Shown piece by piece: positions 1 through 11,500 of a stretch of 64,000 nucleotides of DNA. This DNA comes from Amanita rubescens (taxonomy: Eukaryota > Basidiomycota > Agaricomycetes > Agaricales > Amanitaceae). A program made the translations under genes and the position numbers. The first letter of the stretch is position 1. Each line of letters opens with the position of its first letter. Below the pieces are notes generated by a model. The model did no database searches, was not told the DNA's origin, and saw only the letters and a program-made list of their open reading frames with translations. Location: the NCBI GenBank assembly GCA_015039365.1, contig WION01000147.1:1-64000 (forward strand), read 5' to 3'.

Positions 1-378
1 TGACGGTGACGGAGTGAACCCGCGACGTAAAGGAACGTGAGTGCAACGAAGTTGCGACGGAGAGATATCAAACGGATGCGGAGGAGTGAAGGGCAGTATA
101 TTCGATGTCCATACAGTACAATGAAGCCGTATATAAACTAATATGCACGAGGCGCACTCACCGCAATCATCCTGAGCTCCTCCGATGGTCCGTGCGCGTA
201 TGCGGATTGCCTTGCTGTATGAATATGTCGAGTCGGCGGGTTGAGCCCTTGGCATCGTGTACGGGTGTCGAGGCGCGAAGGTTTAAGTGCGTCGGAATGC
301 TCCGACGGATATCTCCGATGTCGGAATATCGGGCCGCGGATGCCTGCTGCACAACGTAACCGGAATCGGTACGTTACA
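1..378 (-). repeat. 3' LTR of Gyp-A, partial
   Basis: The stretch matches 8126-8503 almost base for base and ends in ACGTTACA on the plus strand, which is TGTAACGT at the LTR start in element sense. The other LTR end lies left of the window. No strong polypurine tract is visible next to its inner edge at 379-400. Confidence 0.93.
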
Positions 379-492
379 CATCCTGGATACTTTTAGAAAC
401 TGACTCCGAGTCAGCGCCGCGGTGATAAGAGGGGATAAGATTTGTGATAAGGGAGGTGGGTGGGATGCTTCCGTTCTTGAATCGCTACAATC

Positions 493-1645
493 ATGTCGCA
501 GGCATCGTCGCTATCGCAAGCTCCGTCGGCCTCTACGAATCCGTTGGCTGATGCGACCGCTGCTCAGCTAAAGAAGATGTCGGTGAAGTTTGTCCAGCGT
601 CTGGAGTCTAAGCCGGAGGGTCCGCAGGCGGAAGACGTAGCCGAAGTGCGCAAGTGGGTGGAACTGGCTCGAGGAGATGTGGTACGTCGATCGCATCGTA
701 TCGGCCTTTCGCTTATCGTCGAGTCTAGAAGAAGATACGGCGGTACAAGAAGGAGCTGGAGGAGATGGAGAAGGAGGTACTGATCATCTCTGTTGTGGAA
801 GAAGGACTGGAGGATTTCGATACGCTGGAACGGTGGTTGGCGGATCTGAACGAAGCAGGCACCATAAGTCGGTCGGAATCGGGCGTAGGTTTATCACCAG
901 CGGACTCCATCAGCGTCGTGCCATCCGTCACTACCAGTGCTGCTGAGCGGAAACGAGCGGGGCCGTCTTCAGTTCAGGTCTCCTCCTCGAAGAAATCGGA
1001 TGCTGGCGCATCGTCTCGTAAGGCTACTCCTTTTCCTGCTACCGAATTAATTGCGACCGATCAGGTACGTTGATTGCTGACTATGTGCTTGTCCCGTCGT
1101 TGCTGAAGGGCCGTCAGCGTTGCGCTTTGTGCGTGGAGCATGATCAGTTGTGCATTGTTAGTTCGGCGGGCGATGCATGTGACTTTTGTCGTCGTCGGAA
1201 GAAGGGGTGTAGCAATGTCGGCAAGCGGGGAACCAGCGTGGCTTCCTCATCGATCCCAAGCGTCTCGTCGTCGTTGATAGGAGGGGTAGCGGACATGAGT
1301 GTCAAACCAGGCACTCCGAAACGGTCGGTCAAGCGCAAGGTGGAGGTGGTCGGGTCGAGCCCAGAGGATCAACCGCCGCGGAGGCGCAGTCGGGGGGATC
1401 TTAAAGCGGAGGCATCGGGGGAGGCCAGCTCGTCAAAACGCGATAAACAGCTGGCGGATATTCAGGTGGAGATGCAGGAGCTGAAGAACGTTGTGACTAC
1501 TACGTTGAGTCACTATAGCCGATCATTTGAGAACCTTCATTCGCGGATTCAACAGATGCGGGATGAGGAGGGTGGCGAAGAGGAGGTTGTCGTCAAAACG
1601 GAGCCGAAACCAAAGGGCAAGGGCAAGGGCAAGGGGCGCGGTTGA
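493..1645 (+). CDS. Antisense accessory gene of Gyp-A: coiled-coil, Zn2Cys6-like cysteine cluster protein
   Basis: Three exons (493-681, 729-1064, 1109-1645) join in frame into a 353-aa protein; both introns are about 45 bases with GT-AG ends. It runs opposite to gag-pol and ends 122 bases from the end of the integrase frame. The N-terminal half is charged and helical (around residues 20-100). The centre has RCALCVEHDQLC followed by CDFCRRRKKGC, a CxxC-x6-C / CxxC-x6-C pattern resembling a fungal Zn2Cys6 DNA-binding cluster. A basic Ser-rich stretch, a short helical segment and a Lys/Gly-rich tail follow. Three open exons with matching phases argue that it is a kept gene. A DNA- or chromatin-binding role is inferred from the cysteine pattern only. 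It could instead be a captured host gene. Confidence 0.7.
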
Positions 1646-1766
1646 AACGGACTGTCGGCGAGCGGCGGATGACGCGAGGCACCTGTACCATGTATGTTTT
1701 AAAATGAGCGTATCGTATAGTATGGCATGAAGGAAAGAGAAAATGTATTGGAACAGGGGAGCACGA

Positions 1767-4700
1767 TCAGCATTCTTCGGCGTCGGAGCCGTCATCTGTG
1801 AGCTCTGCGTCGTCGAAACCACCATCTCCGCCGTCAGCGGAGAGGGTTTCATCAGGCGGCTCGTGTGTCATCGTATATAGCTCCCTGTCTGTCATATTAA
1901 TTAATTTTTGAAGTCTCTCACCGGATTGTATTCTACGCGGGTGGTATGGGATTAAACGCTTAGCTGCATATCTTAGCTTGGAAAGGGATCCGTCGGTTTC
2001 TGCGAGTATAAATGATCCTCCCTGAGTCTTTCTGATGACGACCATTGGTCCGAGGTAGCGGGTTTTGGTCTTGCGGTCGAGCTCCATGTCGATCTTATTA
2101 TTGCGGACTAGAACGAGGTCTCCTTTATCGAATTGGAAGGATCGGATGGTGTGGCGGAAGCGCGATTCAAGTTTGCGGACCGCATTGAGACGTGACTGAT
2201 ATACTTCATCTTTGATGCGTTCCAAGTCGGCGGGTCGCTTCTGAAGTTGTCGGGCGCGAAATGCAAGAAGGTCATCCGTCGTCAGCTCGGCGCTAATAGG
2301 TGGACATAGGTACGTAGCCTGGGATATGTCAAGCGGAAGCGTCGGCTCTACTCCGTGCGCAATGAAAAAGGGACTGTAACCAGTGGACGGGTGTACGGTG
2401 ATACGTTCTGCCCAGAAGACGGAGGCTGCTACTTGGCTCCATTTTGATTCCTGTCCGTCGGCCGCTTTAACAAGTGACTCCCGAACTCCACGATGTCGGC
2501 GCTCGATGATACCGTTAGCCTGTGAGTTATACGGCGAGATCCTGATGTGGTTAATGCCGTATCGTTGTCGGAGGATATCCAAGGCGGCAATATAAGGTGT
2601 TCCGTTGTCGGTGACTATGCATTCGACGGCGCCATGTCTGCAGAGGATGTCTTCGAATATGAACTTTGCAATTCCTTCGGCTTTCTCGTTTCGTAGCATC
2701 CTATATTCGGGCCAGGCCGATAGAGAGCAGCGGGCATGCGTGATATATGAGTAACCGCCGGAGGAGGGCATCTTCATAGTGTCTATGTGGATATTGCGGA
2801 AGAGACCTCCGGGCTCCGGCACGGTCGGCGGGATGTGGAAGCGCTGAACGTTTCTTATTTGGCATGCGTGACAGGTGCTGGACGTACCATCTAATGTCGG
2901 GCTCAAGCGATGGCCACCAGAATCGGTCGCGGACTCGTGCGCTAGTGGCGAAAATGCCTTTATGACCTGTATCGTCGTGGGCCTCCTGAACAATCTCTAA
3001 CCTCTTCGTGTCGTCTAGTATTACCAGCTTATGGTGGCGGTGTTTGTCGCGGCGCCAGAGCCTATCACCTTGGACGAAGAAGCGCTTTACTTTGCCCATC
3101 CAGTGGCGGAATCGTTCTTCATCCATATCTATCGGCCGTAGCGGATTGTCGAGGAACTCCTGAATTTTGAAAATTTCGGCGTCGCGGGAGAGCTGTTTGT
3201 CGGAGCGGGGGAAGGGGTCGGAGTCCGTTGTTGTCGACCAGGCAGAGGCCTTATTGTGTAGGACGTCCCAGTTAGCCGCCTGTATACAGAATCCGTTAGC
3301 TTCATCAATCCAGTCGTCAGGGATCGGAGTCATCGGGCGGATCGTCGTCTTTTGCGCGGCGTCGTCGAGAAAGCCCGTCGGCTGGGGTGTGATCTTTACC
3401 GGGCACGTGTCGGAGGCGGAAATCAAACAAGAGGATGCCAGCGATCCATCTATTGATCGTGTTGTTAGGCTGTATATCGGGGTTATTGATCATTCCTTTA
3501 ATGTATTTCGCGTCCACCTCAACGACGAAGTTCTTAAGTCCGATAATGAATATTTTGGCCTCCCGAAGGGCGCGGAATAAACCGTAAAGTTCCAGTTTGG
3601 CCTGCGAATATCGTGCTTCTCGGTCGTTTAGTGTGATAGATCCGTAGCGGTTAGGGTAGCGGTTTCCGTCGTCGCCTATTTGGGAGAGATAGTATCCGAC
3701 AGCATGGGCGGACGTGTCGACTGCTAGAATAGACTCGTTTTCTGACTCGTAGTCGAGGGCGCGAATAGCGGAGCAATTGGCGGCGAGCTTCTTAAGACTG
3801 TTGAAAGCTTCGATGTGGCGATCGGTGAATTCGAAGGCGGTCTTCCATTTGAGGAGGGCGGTGAGCAATGGCGCGTGCAGAGTGTAATCCTTGAGGTAAA
3901 TGCGTACAGTCCCTATGGTTCCTAAGAATCCGCGAACGTCGGAGATGTTTTGAGGGATCGGCCACTTGGCTATTTTGGAGACTCTATCGTCGTCGGGGAG
4001 GCGGCCTTCGTATGTGCATTTGTGTCCTAGAACTATCGCTTCGGGAGTGCAGAAAAAGGACTTCTTTCCTGAGAAGGTTCCGCCGGCGTGCTTAATGCGT
4101 TGGATGACCCTGTTGATGTTTTGTAAGTGTTCCCAAACGAAGCGGCGGATTCCGGTGTTATCGGGGATGGTCTCAAACGTGCCGTCGGGTAACTCGTAAC
4201 GTGTTTTCGGTCCTTTGCAGGGGCAATCGTCGATAAACGGCTTGGTAACGTGTGGGATTTCGTCCTGTAAAATGAAGGTAACGTCACCGTGGAAGATTTG
4301 CATAGAGTTCGTATATCCCATCGGTATGGAAGTGAGGCGGAACGTGCCAAGGGGCGTCTGGAAGGTGGTCAAGTCCCGGGACTCAGGCGCAAGGCGACGC
4401 TGGTCAAATCCGACGAATAGATCGAACATTCCGAAGCATGAGTATCCGCCGAATGATTCCGCTAAAAGTTCAATGTTTGGCGGCTGGGCGGCGTCTTTGA
4501 TAGTGACTGCGTTAAGCGGCTGGAGGTCGTGGACGATGCGGAGGGATTTTCCATCTTTTTTGAAGACGCAGAACCATCTGGAGCGGTAGGAAGAGTTAGA
4601 CGGCTCGTATACACCAGAAGCGATCTTATCTTTGATAATTTTGACGATCTCGTTGTACTTTCCTGGCGGAATCGGAATATTTCTGAGTACCCAAGGCACG

Positions 4701-5539
4701 TGTTCTATTGTCGGAATGATGACCGGATCGAAGTAGTCGTTACTGAATTTTCCTTTCTCTTGTTCCGTCCAGGCGAAACCTTTTTCATGAATTCGGATTA
4801 GGTGGTGTATTAGCTTCTCTTCCTCTTCGGTTAGAAAGCCGTCTGGGTTAATATTCTGCTGTTTCATGCGCTCTTCGGTGTATCGTTCTCCTGGTGTGAA
4901 TGCGGGCGGGCGTGTCGGAAGCGTGGGCAAATCGGCTAGCGGATCGGACGGAATGCGGCGGATAATGCGGAATTTTTCTGGTAGCGTAGTGGCTACAGGC
5001 TTAGTTCGGTTGGCCACCTTTTTGTATGCTTTCTTGCTCGCAGCGAGAATTTCAGCAGATGAGATAAAATTAATTTCGATAGACGTAGTAGCTATATGTC
5101 CGATGCAAGGAATTAGGGAGTCACCAACCATCCTCAGAGCTGTTAACATTTCCCCAAAGTGTCCGTCACTGAGCTGGTATGGGTTCTTGTCGGCTCCGAC
5201 AGTATAAACGTGGAGGTGCTGCGTGTCGGCTAGATAAGCGGAGGAATGGTAGTCGTCGACTTCAATATTAAGGGTAGCGATTGTAGCGGAAGCGAATGTT
5301 TCTTTATTAGTGTCGTATATGTGCTTGATATCTGTATGTACTGTCGTCGGGCTCGTATGAACATTGTCGGAGGTCGTCGGGTCGGGAGGCGGGTCGGGCG
5401 GTAGTGGCGGAATGTCTTGTCGTCTTGGAGGCGATTCATCGACTACTAAAAACCCAAGCTGACATGATGGGTACAGGCGCGGTTCTTGTTGGTGCGTGGC
5501 CTCGTGGTCAGGACTGCTGTCGCTCTTGTCTCTGGACAT
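1767..5539 (-). pseudogene. Gyp-A pol: reverse transcriptase, RNase H, integrase (two frameshifts)
   Basis: The first frame (5539-3317) has a reverse transcriptase with the catalytic motif as FIDD, then an RNase H region (AVDTSAHAVGYYLSQ) and the usual PGKDHTPADGLSRR linker. The frame stops at 3317, but the protein clearly continues in the frame of 3426-2701 (DDWIDEANGF), so one base has been gained or lost near 3317. A second shift near 2880 falls in the integrase zinc finger: the first half (HDDTGHKG...DRFWWP) and the CHAC half are in different frames. The rest (2870-1767) carries the integrase core with HIDTM, IVTDNG and a conserved glutamate region. Pol is in the -1 frame relative to gag and overlaps it by 94 bases. 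The two breaks should disable this copy unless they are assembly errors. Confidence 0.88.
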
Positions 5540-7248
5540 GTGATGGTAATATCTTGGCCTCCGTCGGTGTAATCGCGTGTAATGGCGGATAGGAGCGTAT
5601 GGAATGGTCGGCCGAGCAAGACTTCATACGGCGCGTCTTCTACTATGTGTGCCTGTACCCTGATCGTTATTCCGCCTATTGTCATGCTGAGATTGGCGAT
5701 GCCCAGGGTCCAACTAGACGAGCTGTTGGCTGTTTCCATCATGATTCTACGTGTCGGAGCATACTGTGCGCCGGAGAGCTGCCATTTGTCTTTTCTGATG
5801 ACGATGATCTGAGATCCGTTGTCGATAACACATTCGCATTTCACATTTCCGTCGAAAATTCCATCAACTGCGCGGAGCGACTCAATAGGCCTCGTGGATG
5901 CCATAAGGACTTCAGCCTCATCGTGTGTCTCAGGTTCGGTTTCATCGGAGATAACTTCTACCTCATTGGCGGAGGCTGGATCGACACGTTTATTGGTTAC
6001 TAATTGGCGGAGCTCTTTCTGGACGGACGGCGATAGCGCTAGGATGTCTTTGGCGGTTATAGAGACGGGAAGGCTGAGTAGGTGATCAACGATGCGTTTC
6101 GGGGCGGCAATGTCGTCGATGGGTGTGCGATATTTGAACGCGGGTGTGTCCTTCTCTTTGCCTTTAGACGTGGAGGCGGATGCGGAAGTAGCGGCGGGAA
6201 CAGGCGGAACGGGCGGAACGGTCTGCTTAGATCTAGGTAAGGCTGTTGTCTGTCGGGCGGTATAAATGTCGGCGGCGTCGGAGGCTTCTGTAGCAAAGAC
6301 CTCTAGCAAGTTGGTCGATGCAGATGTCGGAGGTGCGGGGGCGCCAAGAGGTGTCCTGTTAGTTCCTGTTGCAGGGTTGCCAGTGGTAGCTATCTGGTGC
6401 CATCGATCGATTTTCTCCTTCATACCTCTCCCTGGTCCTGTCGGTTCCGATCCATCGGGCAGCTGTATTCGTCCATCATTGCGTCGGCACTTGTTAGATC
6501 GGATATATTCTTCCAGAGTTGGGCAGTATCTAAGAGTGTGTCCGTTGGCCCAGCAGAAGGTGCAGTCGTACCATGGCCGATCGTAGCGCTGTCCGTCAGA
6601 GCGTGGCGGAGGCGTGGTTGTTGTCGGAGCTGATCTAGGAGGCATAGTCGCGGCCATTAAAGCGATGACAGGGCGGGAGGAAATGACAAACTCCGCAGCA
6701 TTGAATATATCGGCTAATTCATATCCTTCGTCAGGGCGGACGTCAGGGTGCTTGATAGTGAGGCGGGTAGTGATATCGGATCGGTATTCACCAGGGAATG
6801 AAGAGATAAACATAAGCCCCGCTTCGCGTCGGGTCATTGTGCTCTTATTGACCAAGAAGCCAGCCGTCTCAGAGAATTCTCGGTGAAATTCGCCTAGCGC
6901 TGGTCCCGTCATGGTATGTTTAGCTTGGAACGTGCTGCTGATTGATTGTAACGCAGCTATGGTGTGGCGGTTCTCAGGCTTCGCTTCGGGGTACAATTTG
7001 GTAATGGCTGTCTTAAACGCTTCCCATGATGTTTTATCGGCTAGCGCATCGCGTGTAGTTTTCCATAGCCCTGATGATTTTTCGTCTGTGTAATAGACCG
7101 CCCATTTAACGATTTCGTCGGATTTGTCGCGATTAAGGCATATAAGCTCTACGTCATCAAGATATCGATCTAAGTTGGTTGCCACGCCGTCGAAACGCGG
7201 AGCCTCCTTGCTGGAGCGGATGGGCATATGAGTCGGCTGGCCGGACAT
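5446..7248 (-). CDS. Gyp-A gag with C-terminal aspartic protease
   Basis: The 600-aa frame from the first ATG contains a capsid-like region, a zinc-knuckle-like motif (CTFCWANGHTLRYC), then a retropepsin-like segment with DNGSQ as the active-site triplet region and a downstream VLLGRPF motif. The open frame continues upstream without a stop to about 7895. It encodes a Pro/Ser-rich extension, including repeats of PSRPSTP at 7250-7400, but no ATG. The codon at 7885-7887 is ATA followed by TSKREAAKKANERF, which looks like a start codon lost by a G-to-A change. The real gag therefore probably starts near 7887, giving about 813 residues. It ends at the slippery site before pol. Confidence 0.85.
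   Translation of the reverse strand: MSGQPTHMPIRSSKEAPRFDGVATNLDRYLDDVELICLNRDKSDEIVKWAVYYTDEKSSGLWKTTRDALADKTSWEAFKTAITKLYPEAKPENRHTIAALQSISSTFQAKHTMTGPALGEFHREFSETAGFLVNKSTMTRREAGLMFISSFPGEYRSDITTRLTIKHPDVRPDEGYELADIFNAAEFVISSRPVIALMAATMPPRSAPTTTTPPPRSDGQRYDRPWYDCTFCWANGHTLRYCPTLEEYIRSNKCRRNDGRIQLPDGSEPTGPGRGMKEKIDRWHQIATTGNPATGTNRTPLGAPAPPTSASTNLLEVFATEASDAADIYTARQTTALPRSKQTVPPVPPVPAATSASASTSKGKEKDTPAFKYRTPIDDIAAPKRIVDHLLSLPVSITAKDILALSPSVQKELRQLVTNKRVDPASANEVEVISDETEPETHDEAEVLMASTRPIESLRAVDGIFDGNVKCECVIDNGSQIIVIRKDKWQLSGAQYAPTRRIMMETANSSSSWTLGIANLSMTIGGITIRVQAHIVEDAPYEVLLGRPFHTLLSAITRDYTDGGQDITITCPETRATAVLTTRPRTNKNRACTHHVSLGF
5449..5455 (-). other. Candidate -1 ribosomal frameshift site GGGTTTT at the gag stop of Gyp-A
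   Basis: In gag frame the last codons read TTG GGT TTT TAG, so the heptamer G-GGT-TTT fits X XXY YYZ exactly and lies directly before the stop codon. A one-base backward slip gives GGG TTT TTA GTA GTC, which is the pol frame (GFLVVDESPP). -1 frameshifting between gag and pol is well known in Ty3/gypsy elements; use of this site is inferred. Confidence 0.65.
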
Positions 7249-7910
7249 GATAGGAGGTGGCGGCGGTGGCGGAGTAGATGGTCTGCTTGGCGGTGGTGTC
7301 GGAGTAGACGGTCTGCTTGGCGGTGGAGACGGAGTAGATGGTCTGCTTGGCAGCGGAGGCGGAGTAGATGGTCCGCTCGGCGGCGGAGGCGGAGTATTTG
7401 GCCTGGTTGGCGGGAGCGACTTAACTGATGGTGTAAGCGATGGAAGTGGCGAAGATTCTTGTGCGTTGACTAGTGCAGATAGGGACGGAGCAGTAGATTC
7501 GTCGCTTAGGCTTGGCGTCCGCTCTCTTGGGCAATCGAAATTAACTGGTAAAGGCGACGGCTGTGTTGATTGATACGGCGGAAAATCAGTAGGTTCGGGA
7601 GATTGCCTAGATGAAGACGGAAAGGATCCTGGGAGTGATTGGCTATCTTCGTCTGTCTGTACGGAGCTCGAAAACAGGAGGGACTGAAGCTGTGCACTAG
7701 AGAATATCGGCAGGAGGCTTCTACGGGGTGTCTGTGGAAGCGGCGGTGTGGCGGATTCAACTGGTGTCGGAGGTGGGGCAGCTGTTGGCGGAACCGGCGG
7801 CGGTCTAAAACGTGGCCTACGTTGCGGACCTAACTGAGCAGGGAACCTCTCGTTGGCCTTTTTGGCTGCCTCTCGTTTCGAGGTTATGACGTGAAAACTT
7901 TCCTAAGGAA

Positions 7911-7929
7911 CCCCTCGCGGTGGGCTCCA
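7911..7929 (-). other. Primer-binding site of Gyp-A
   Basis: Two bases inside the 5' LTR, the element-sense strand reads TGGAGCCCACCGCGAGGGG. It begins with TGG, as expected for pairing with a tRNA 3' CCA end. The first 13 bases are identical to the site in element D (25674-25686). I cannot name the tRNA from sequence alone. Confidence 0.65.
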
Positions 7930-7931
7930 GG

Positions 7932-8503
7932 TGAAACGTGTGAGAAGGGCGTGCGATGTACTTGTCCGCCCAAAGGGGTCCGAAGGAAAGGCTTAACGAA
8001 TGGGATCGTACGGAGTACGGAGACGGAGGGTTCGACGGTGACGGAGTAAACCCGCAATGCAAACGGACGCAAGTCCGACGAAGATGCGTCGCAGCGGAAG
8101 ATTGTCGGACAAGTGCGAAGGCGTACGACGGTGACGGAGTGAACCCGCGACGTAAAGGAACGTGAGTGCAACGAAGTTGCGACGGAGAGATATCAAACGG
8201 ATGCGGAGGAGTGAAGGGCAGTATATTCGATGTCCATACAGTACAATGAAGCCGTATATAAACTAATATGCACGAGGCGCACTCACCGCAATCATCCTGA
8301 GCTCCTCCGATGGTCCGTGCGCGTATGCGGATTGCCTTGCTGTATGAATATGTCGAGTCGGCGGGTTGAGCCCTTGGCATCATGTACGGGTGTCGAGGCG
8401 CGAAGGTTTAAGTGCGTCGGAATGCTCCGACGGATATCTCCGATGTCGGAATATCGGGCCGCGGATGCCTGCTGCACAACGTAACCGGAATCGGTACGTT
8501 ACA
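7932..8503 (-). repeat. 5' LTR of Gyp-A (572 bp)
   Basis: The LTR runs from TGAAACGTG (plus strand, next to the primer-binding site) to ACGTTACA at its junction with Gyp-B pol. Positions 8126-8503 match 1-378. Open frames inside it, on both strands, show no protein-like features and are regarded as chance. Confidence 0.85.
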
Positions 8504-11500
8504 ACGCCGAACTTGGGAGGAGCGTTAAAAGAGATGGTGCAATTAAAATTACAAGTAGGAACTCACTACGAAGTGTTCGAATTCGGCGTATCTGCGCTCG
8601 GAAAGCTTGACATATACTTAGGACACGATTGGCTAAGACACCATAATCCGATCGTGAACTGGAAGACGGGCTCACTCCTTATGAAAAATTGCCCAGGTAC
8701 ATGCCACGTAGAAGGAGAGGATGACGACGCTATAGACACTGAGGGCAATGACGAGACCAGTGGAACACATGAATGGGAAGAAGGAGATAGATTGTTAGCG
8801 GTAATGGAGAACGAAGAGACGAGTTGGGGAATAAGAGCTCACGCAACCACGGCGACTGAAATAGCGGTAGCAAATCAAGTAAAACGCGATGTGAAAGATA
8901 TCGTACCCGCTCATTATTTAAGTCACCGAGAAGTGTTTGACAAGGAGACGTTTGACGAATTACCAAAACGAGGAAGATGGGATCACGCGATCGAGTTGGT
9001 ACCTGGCGCCCAAGCAGTGGATTGTAAAATCTACCCACTGAATAAAGAGGAACAAGGGCAACTAGATGCGTTCCTGAAAGATAACCTAGAAACAGGGCGG
9101 ATAAGAACCAGCAAATCCCCGATGGCATCACCGTTCTTCTTCATTAAAAAGAAGGATGGAAAGTTGAGGCCGGTACAAGATTACCGAAAACTGAACGAGA
9201 TGACGATAAAGAACAGATATCCACTACCACTGATATCTGAACTAGTGGATCAACTTAGTCACGCAAAAGTATTCTCGAAGATGGATATCCGATGGGGGTA
9301 CAATAACATACGGATAAAGGAAGGAGATGAGTGGAAGGCGGCATTCAGAACGAATAGAGGGTTGTTTGAGCCATTAGTGATGTTCTTTGGACTCACGAAT
9401 TCACCGGCAACCTTTCAAACGATGATGAATGACATATTTAGAGAGGAAATAGCGGAAGGATGGGTGGTGATATACATGGATGACATATTGGTGTACTCTA
9501 AAGATGAAGAGACACATAAACTGCATGTGAATCGAATCTTAGAGAAATTAAAGCGGTACAAATTGTCGTTGAAAGCAGAGAAATGTTGGTTCGATCAAAA
9601 GACGATTGAATTCCTCGGATTAATAATATCGCACGACTCTATACGCATGGATAAAGCCAAAGTACGAGCGATATTGGATTGGCCCAGACCTACAAATAAA
9701 CGAGAACTACAACAATTCTTAGGATTCGTAAACTTTTATCGGCGATTCATACGAGGGTTTGCAAAAATAGCTAAATCTCTCACACGACTGACAGGGAAAG
9801 AAGAATGGATGTGGACGGTACTACAGGAGGAAGCGTTTATAGGATTGAAGATGAGAGTAGGGGAGGAAGTAGTATTAGCGATACCGTCAGACAAAGGAAA
9901 ATATCGAGTAGAAACGGACGCATCGGACTTTGCCATGGGAGCGGTATTATCTCAACAACAAGGAGATGGCACGTGGAGACCAGTAGCGTTCATCTCAAAA
10001 TCGTTAAATCCCGCTGAAAGAAACTATGAAGTGTACGATAAGGAACTGTTGGCGGTCATGCATGCCTTATACGAATGGTCTCACTATTTGAAGGGAACGG
10101 AAGAACAGATTGAGATTCTAACCGATCACCAAAATCTCACTTATTTCCGAAAACCTCAGAACATCAATCGGAGACAGGCGCGATGGGTACTGGATCTACA
10201 GGAATACAACTTTATCCTAAAGCACAGACCCGGAAAAACCAACACCAAGGCCGACGCCTTATCTCGCAGAGCGGATCATGATAAGGGAGAAACGGATAAC
10301 GAAGGGACGACATTGTTGAAAAAAGAATATTTTATACGAGTATGGGAAGAAGGAGACGATCTACATAAAATGGAAAACGAATTGAGAAAGATAAATCAGA
10401 GGCAATGGGAGGAGAAAGTCAAGAAAGCGGTGGAGAATAAAGAAGATGGGTGGCGAGTAAGAGAAGGAGGATTGGTGACGTGGCAAGAAAGAGTGTATAT
10501 TCCAAAGGTCCAAAAACTGCGAGAACAATTCATCGCGGAACATCATCGTTGGGGACATTCGGGAGTAGATAAAACGATTGAATTGATGCTACGAAACTAT
10601 TGGTGGCCGGGGATGAGGAGAGATGTGGAAGACTATGTACGCAGTTGCCGAACCTGTCAGACAGTGAAACCGGACCGACAAAAGAAGGCGGCACCCCTCC
10701 ACCCCAACGAAGTACCTAGAGGACCGTGGAGCGTCATATCCGTAGACATGATTGGACCGTTACCTGAATCCAAAGGGTTCAACGCAATACTTGTAGTAGT
10801 GGATCGGTTCACCAAGAAGGCATACTTCATACCTACGAATACGACACTGTCGAGTGAAGGAGTAGCGGTACTATTTCGAGATCATGTTTTCAGAGAACAC
10901 GGGATACCGGAGAAAGTAATTAGTGATAGAGGACCACAGTTCGTATCAAAATTCATGAAGGAATTATACCACGTGCTCCGGATCAAAGCCAACCCTTCGA
11001 CGGCATACCACCCTCAAACTGATGGACAGACCGAACGAGTAAATCAGGAAGTAAAAGAATTCCTGACAATGTTCGTAAATCATCAACAAGACGATTGGAG
11101 TGATTGGCTGGCGGTAGCCCAATTCTGTCATAACGATCGAGTGCACTCGGCAACGGGATTCTCTCCCTTCTTCTTGAATAACGGGCGAAATCCTAATAAA
11201 GGGCTCGAATTGACGGTAGAACGGAAGGTACAGGCGGTAGACGAATGGGTTGATCGACTGGTAGAAGCGTGCGATCAAGCACGACGAGGACTGAATAGAG
11301 CGGCGGAAAATATGCGAAAACAGTATGATAAAAAGAGAAAACCAACACGAGATTATCAAAGGGGAGATAAAGTATACATTAGCGCGCAAAACCTCCCTAC
11401 GCTACGAGTGACAAAGAAGTTGGAAGGGAAGTTCGTGGGGCCTTACGAAGTAATGGAGAAAGTGGGATTAGCGGCTTATCGGGTTAAGATACCGGCATCC

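Larger units (their letters stand above)
1..8503 (-). mobile_element. Ty3/gypsy LTR retrotransposon Gyp-A (left end cut by window)
   Basis: Reading on the minus strand, the order is 5' LTR (7932-8503), primer-binding site, gag-protease, reverse transcriptase-RNase H, integrase, an opposite-strand gene (493-1645) and a partial 3' LTR (1-378). The visible 378 bases of the two LTRs differ at one position that I could find (257 versus 8382, G/A in a CpG), so the insertion is recent. It sits inside Gyp-B: the sequence from 8504 continues a different gypsy pol in mid-codon. The left outer flank lies outside the window, so the target duplication cannot be checked; ACGCC at 8504-8508 is the candidate. 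Pol has two frameshifts and gag appears to lack its start codon, so this copy is probably not autonomous. Confidence 0.93.

Noticed and set aside
3317..3426. Programmed frameshift inside Gyp-A pol
   Set aside because: No slippery heptamer was found at the break, and such a shift between RNase H and integrase is not usual in this group; a mutation is simpler.
7817..8383. 188-codon frame across the Gyp-A 5' LTR, and the 84-codon frame repeated at 105 and 8230
   Set aside because: Both lie in LTR sequence and show no protein features; the repeat only reflects the two LTR copies.
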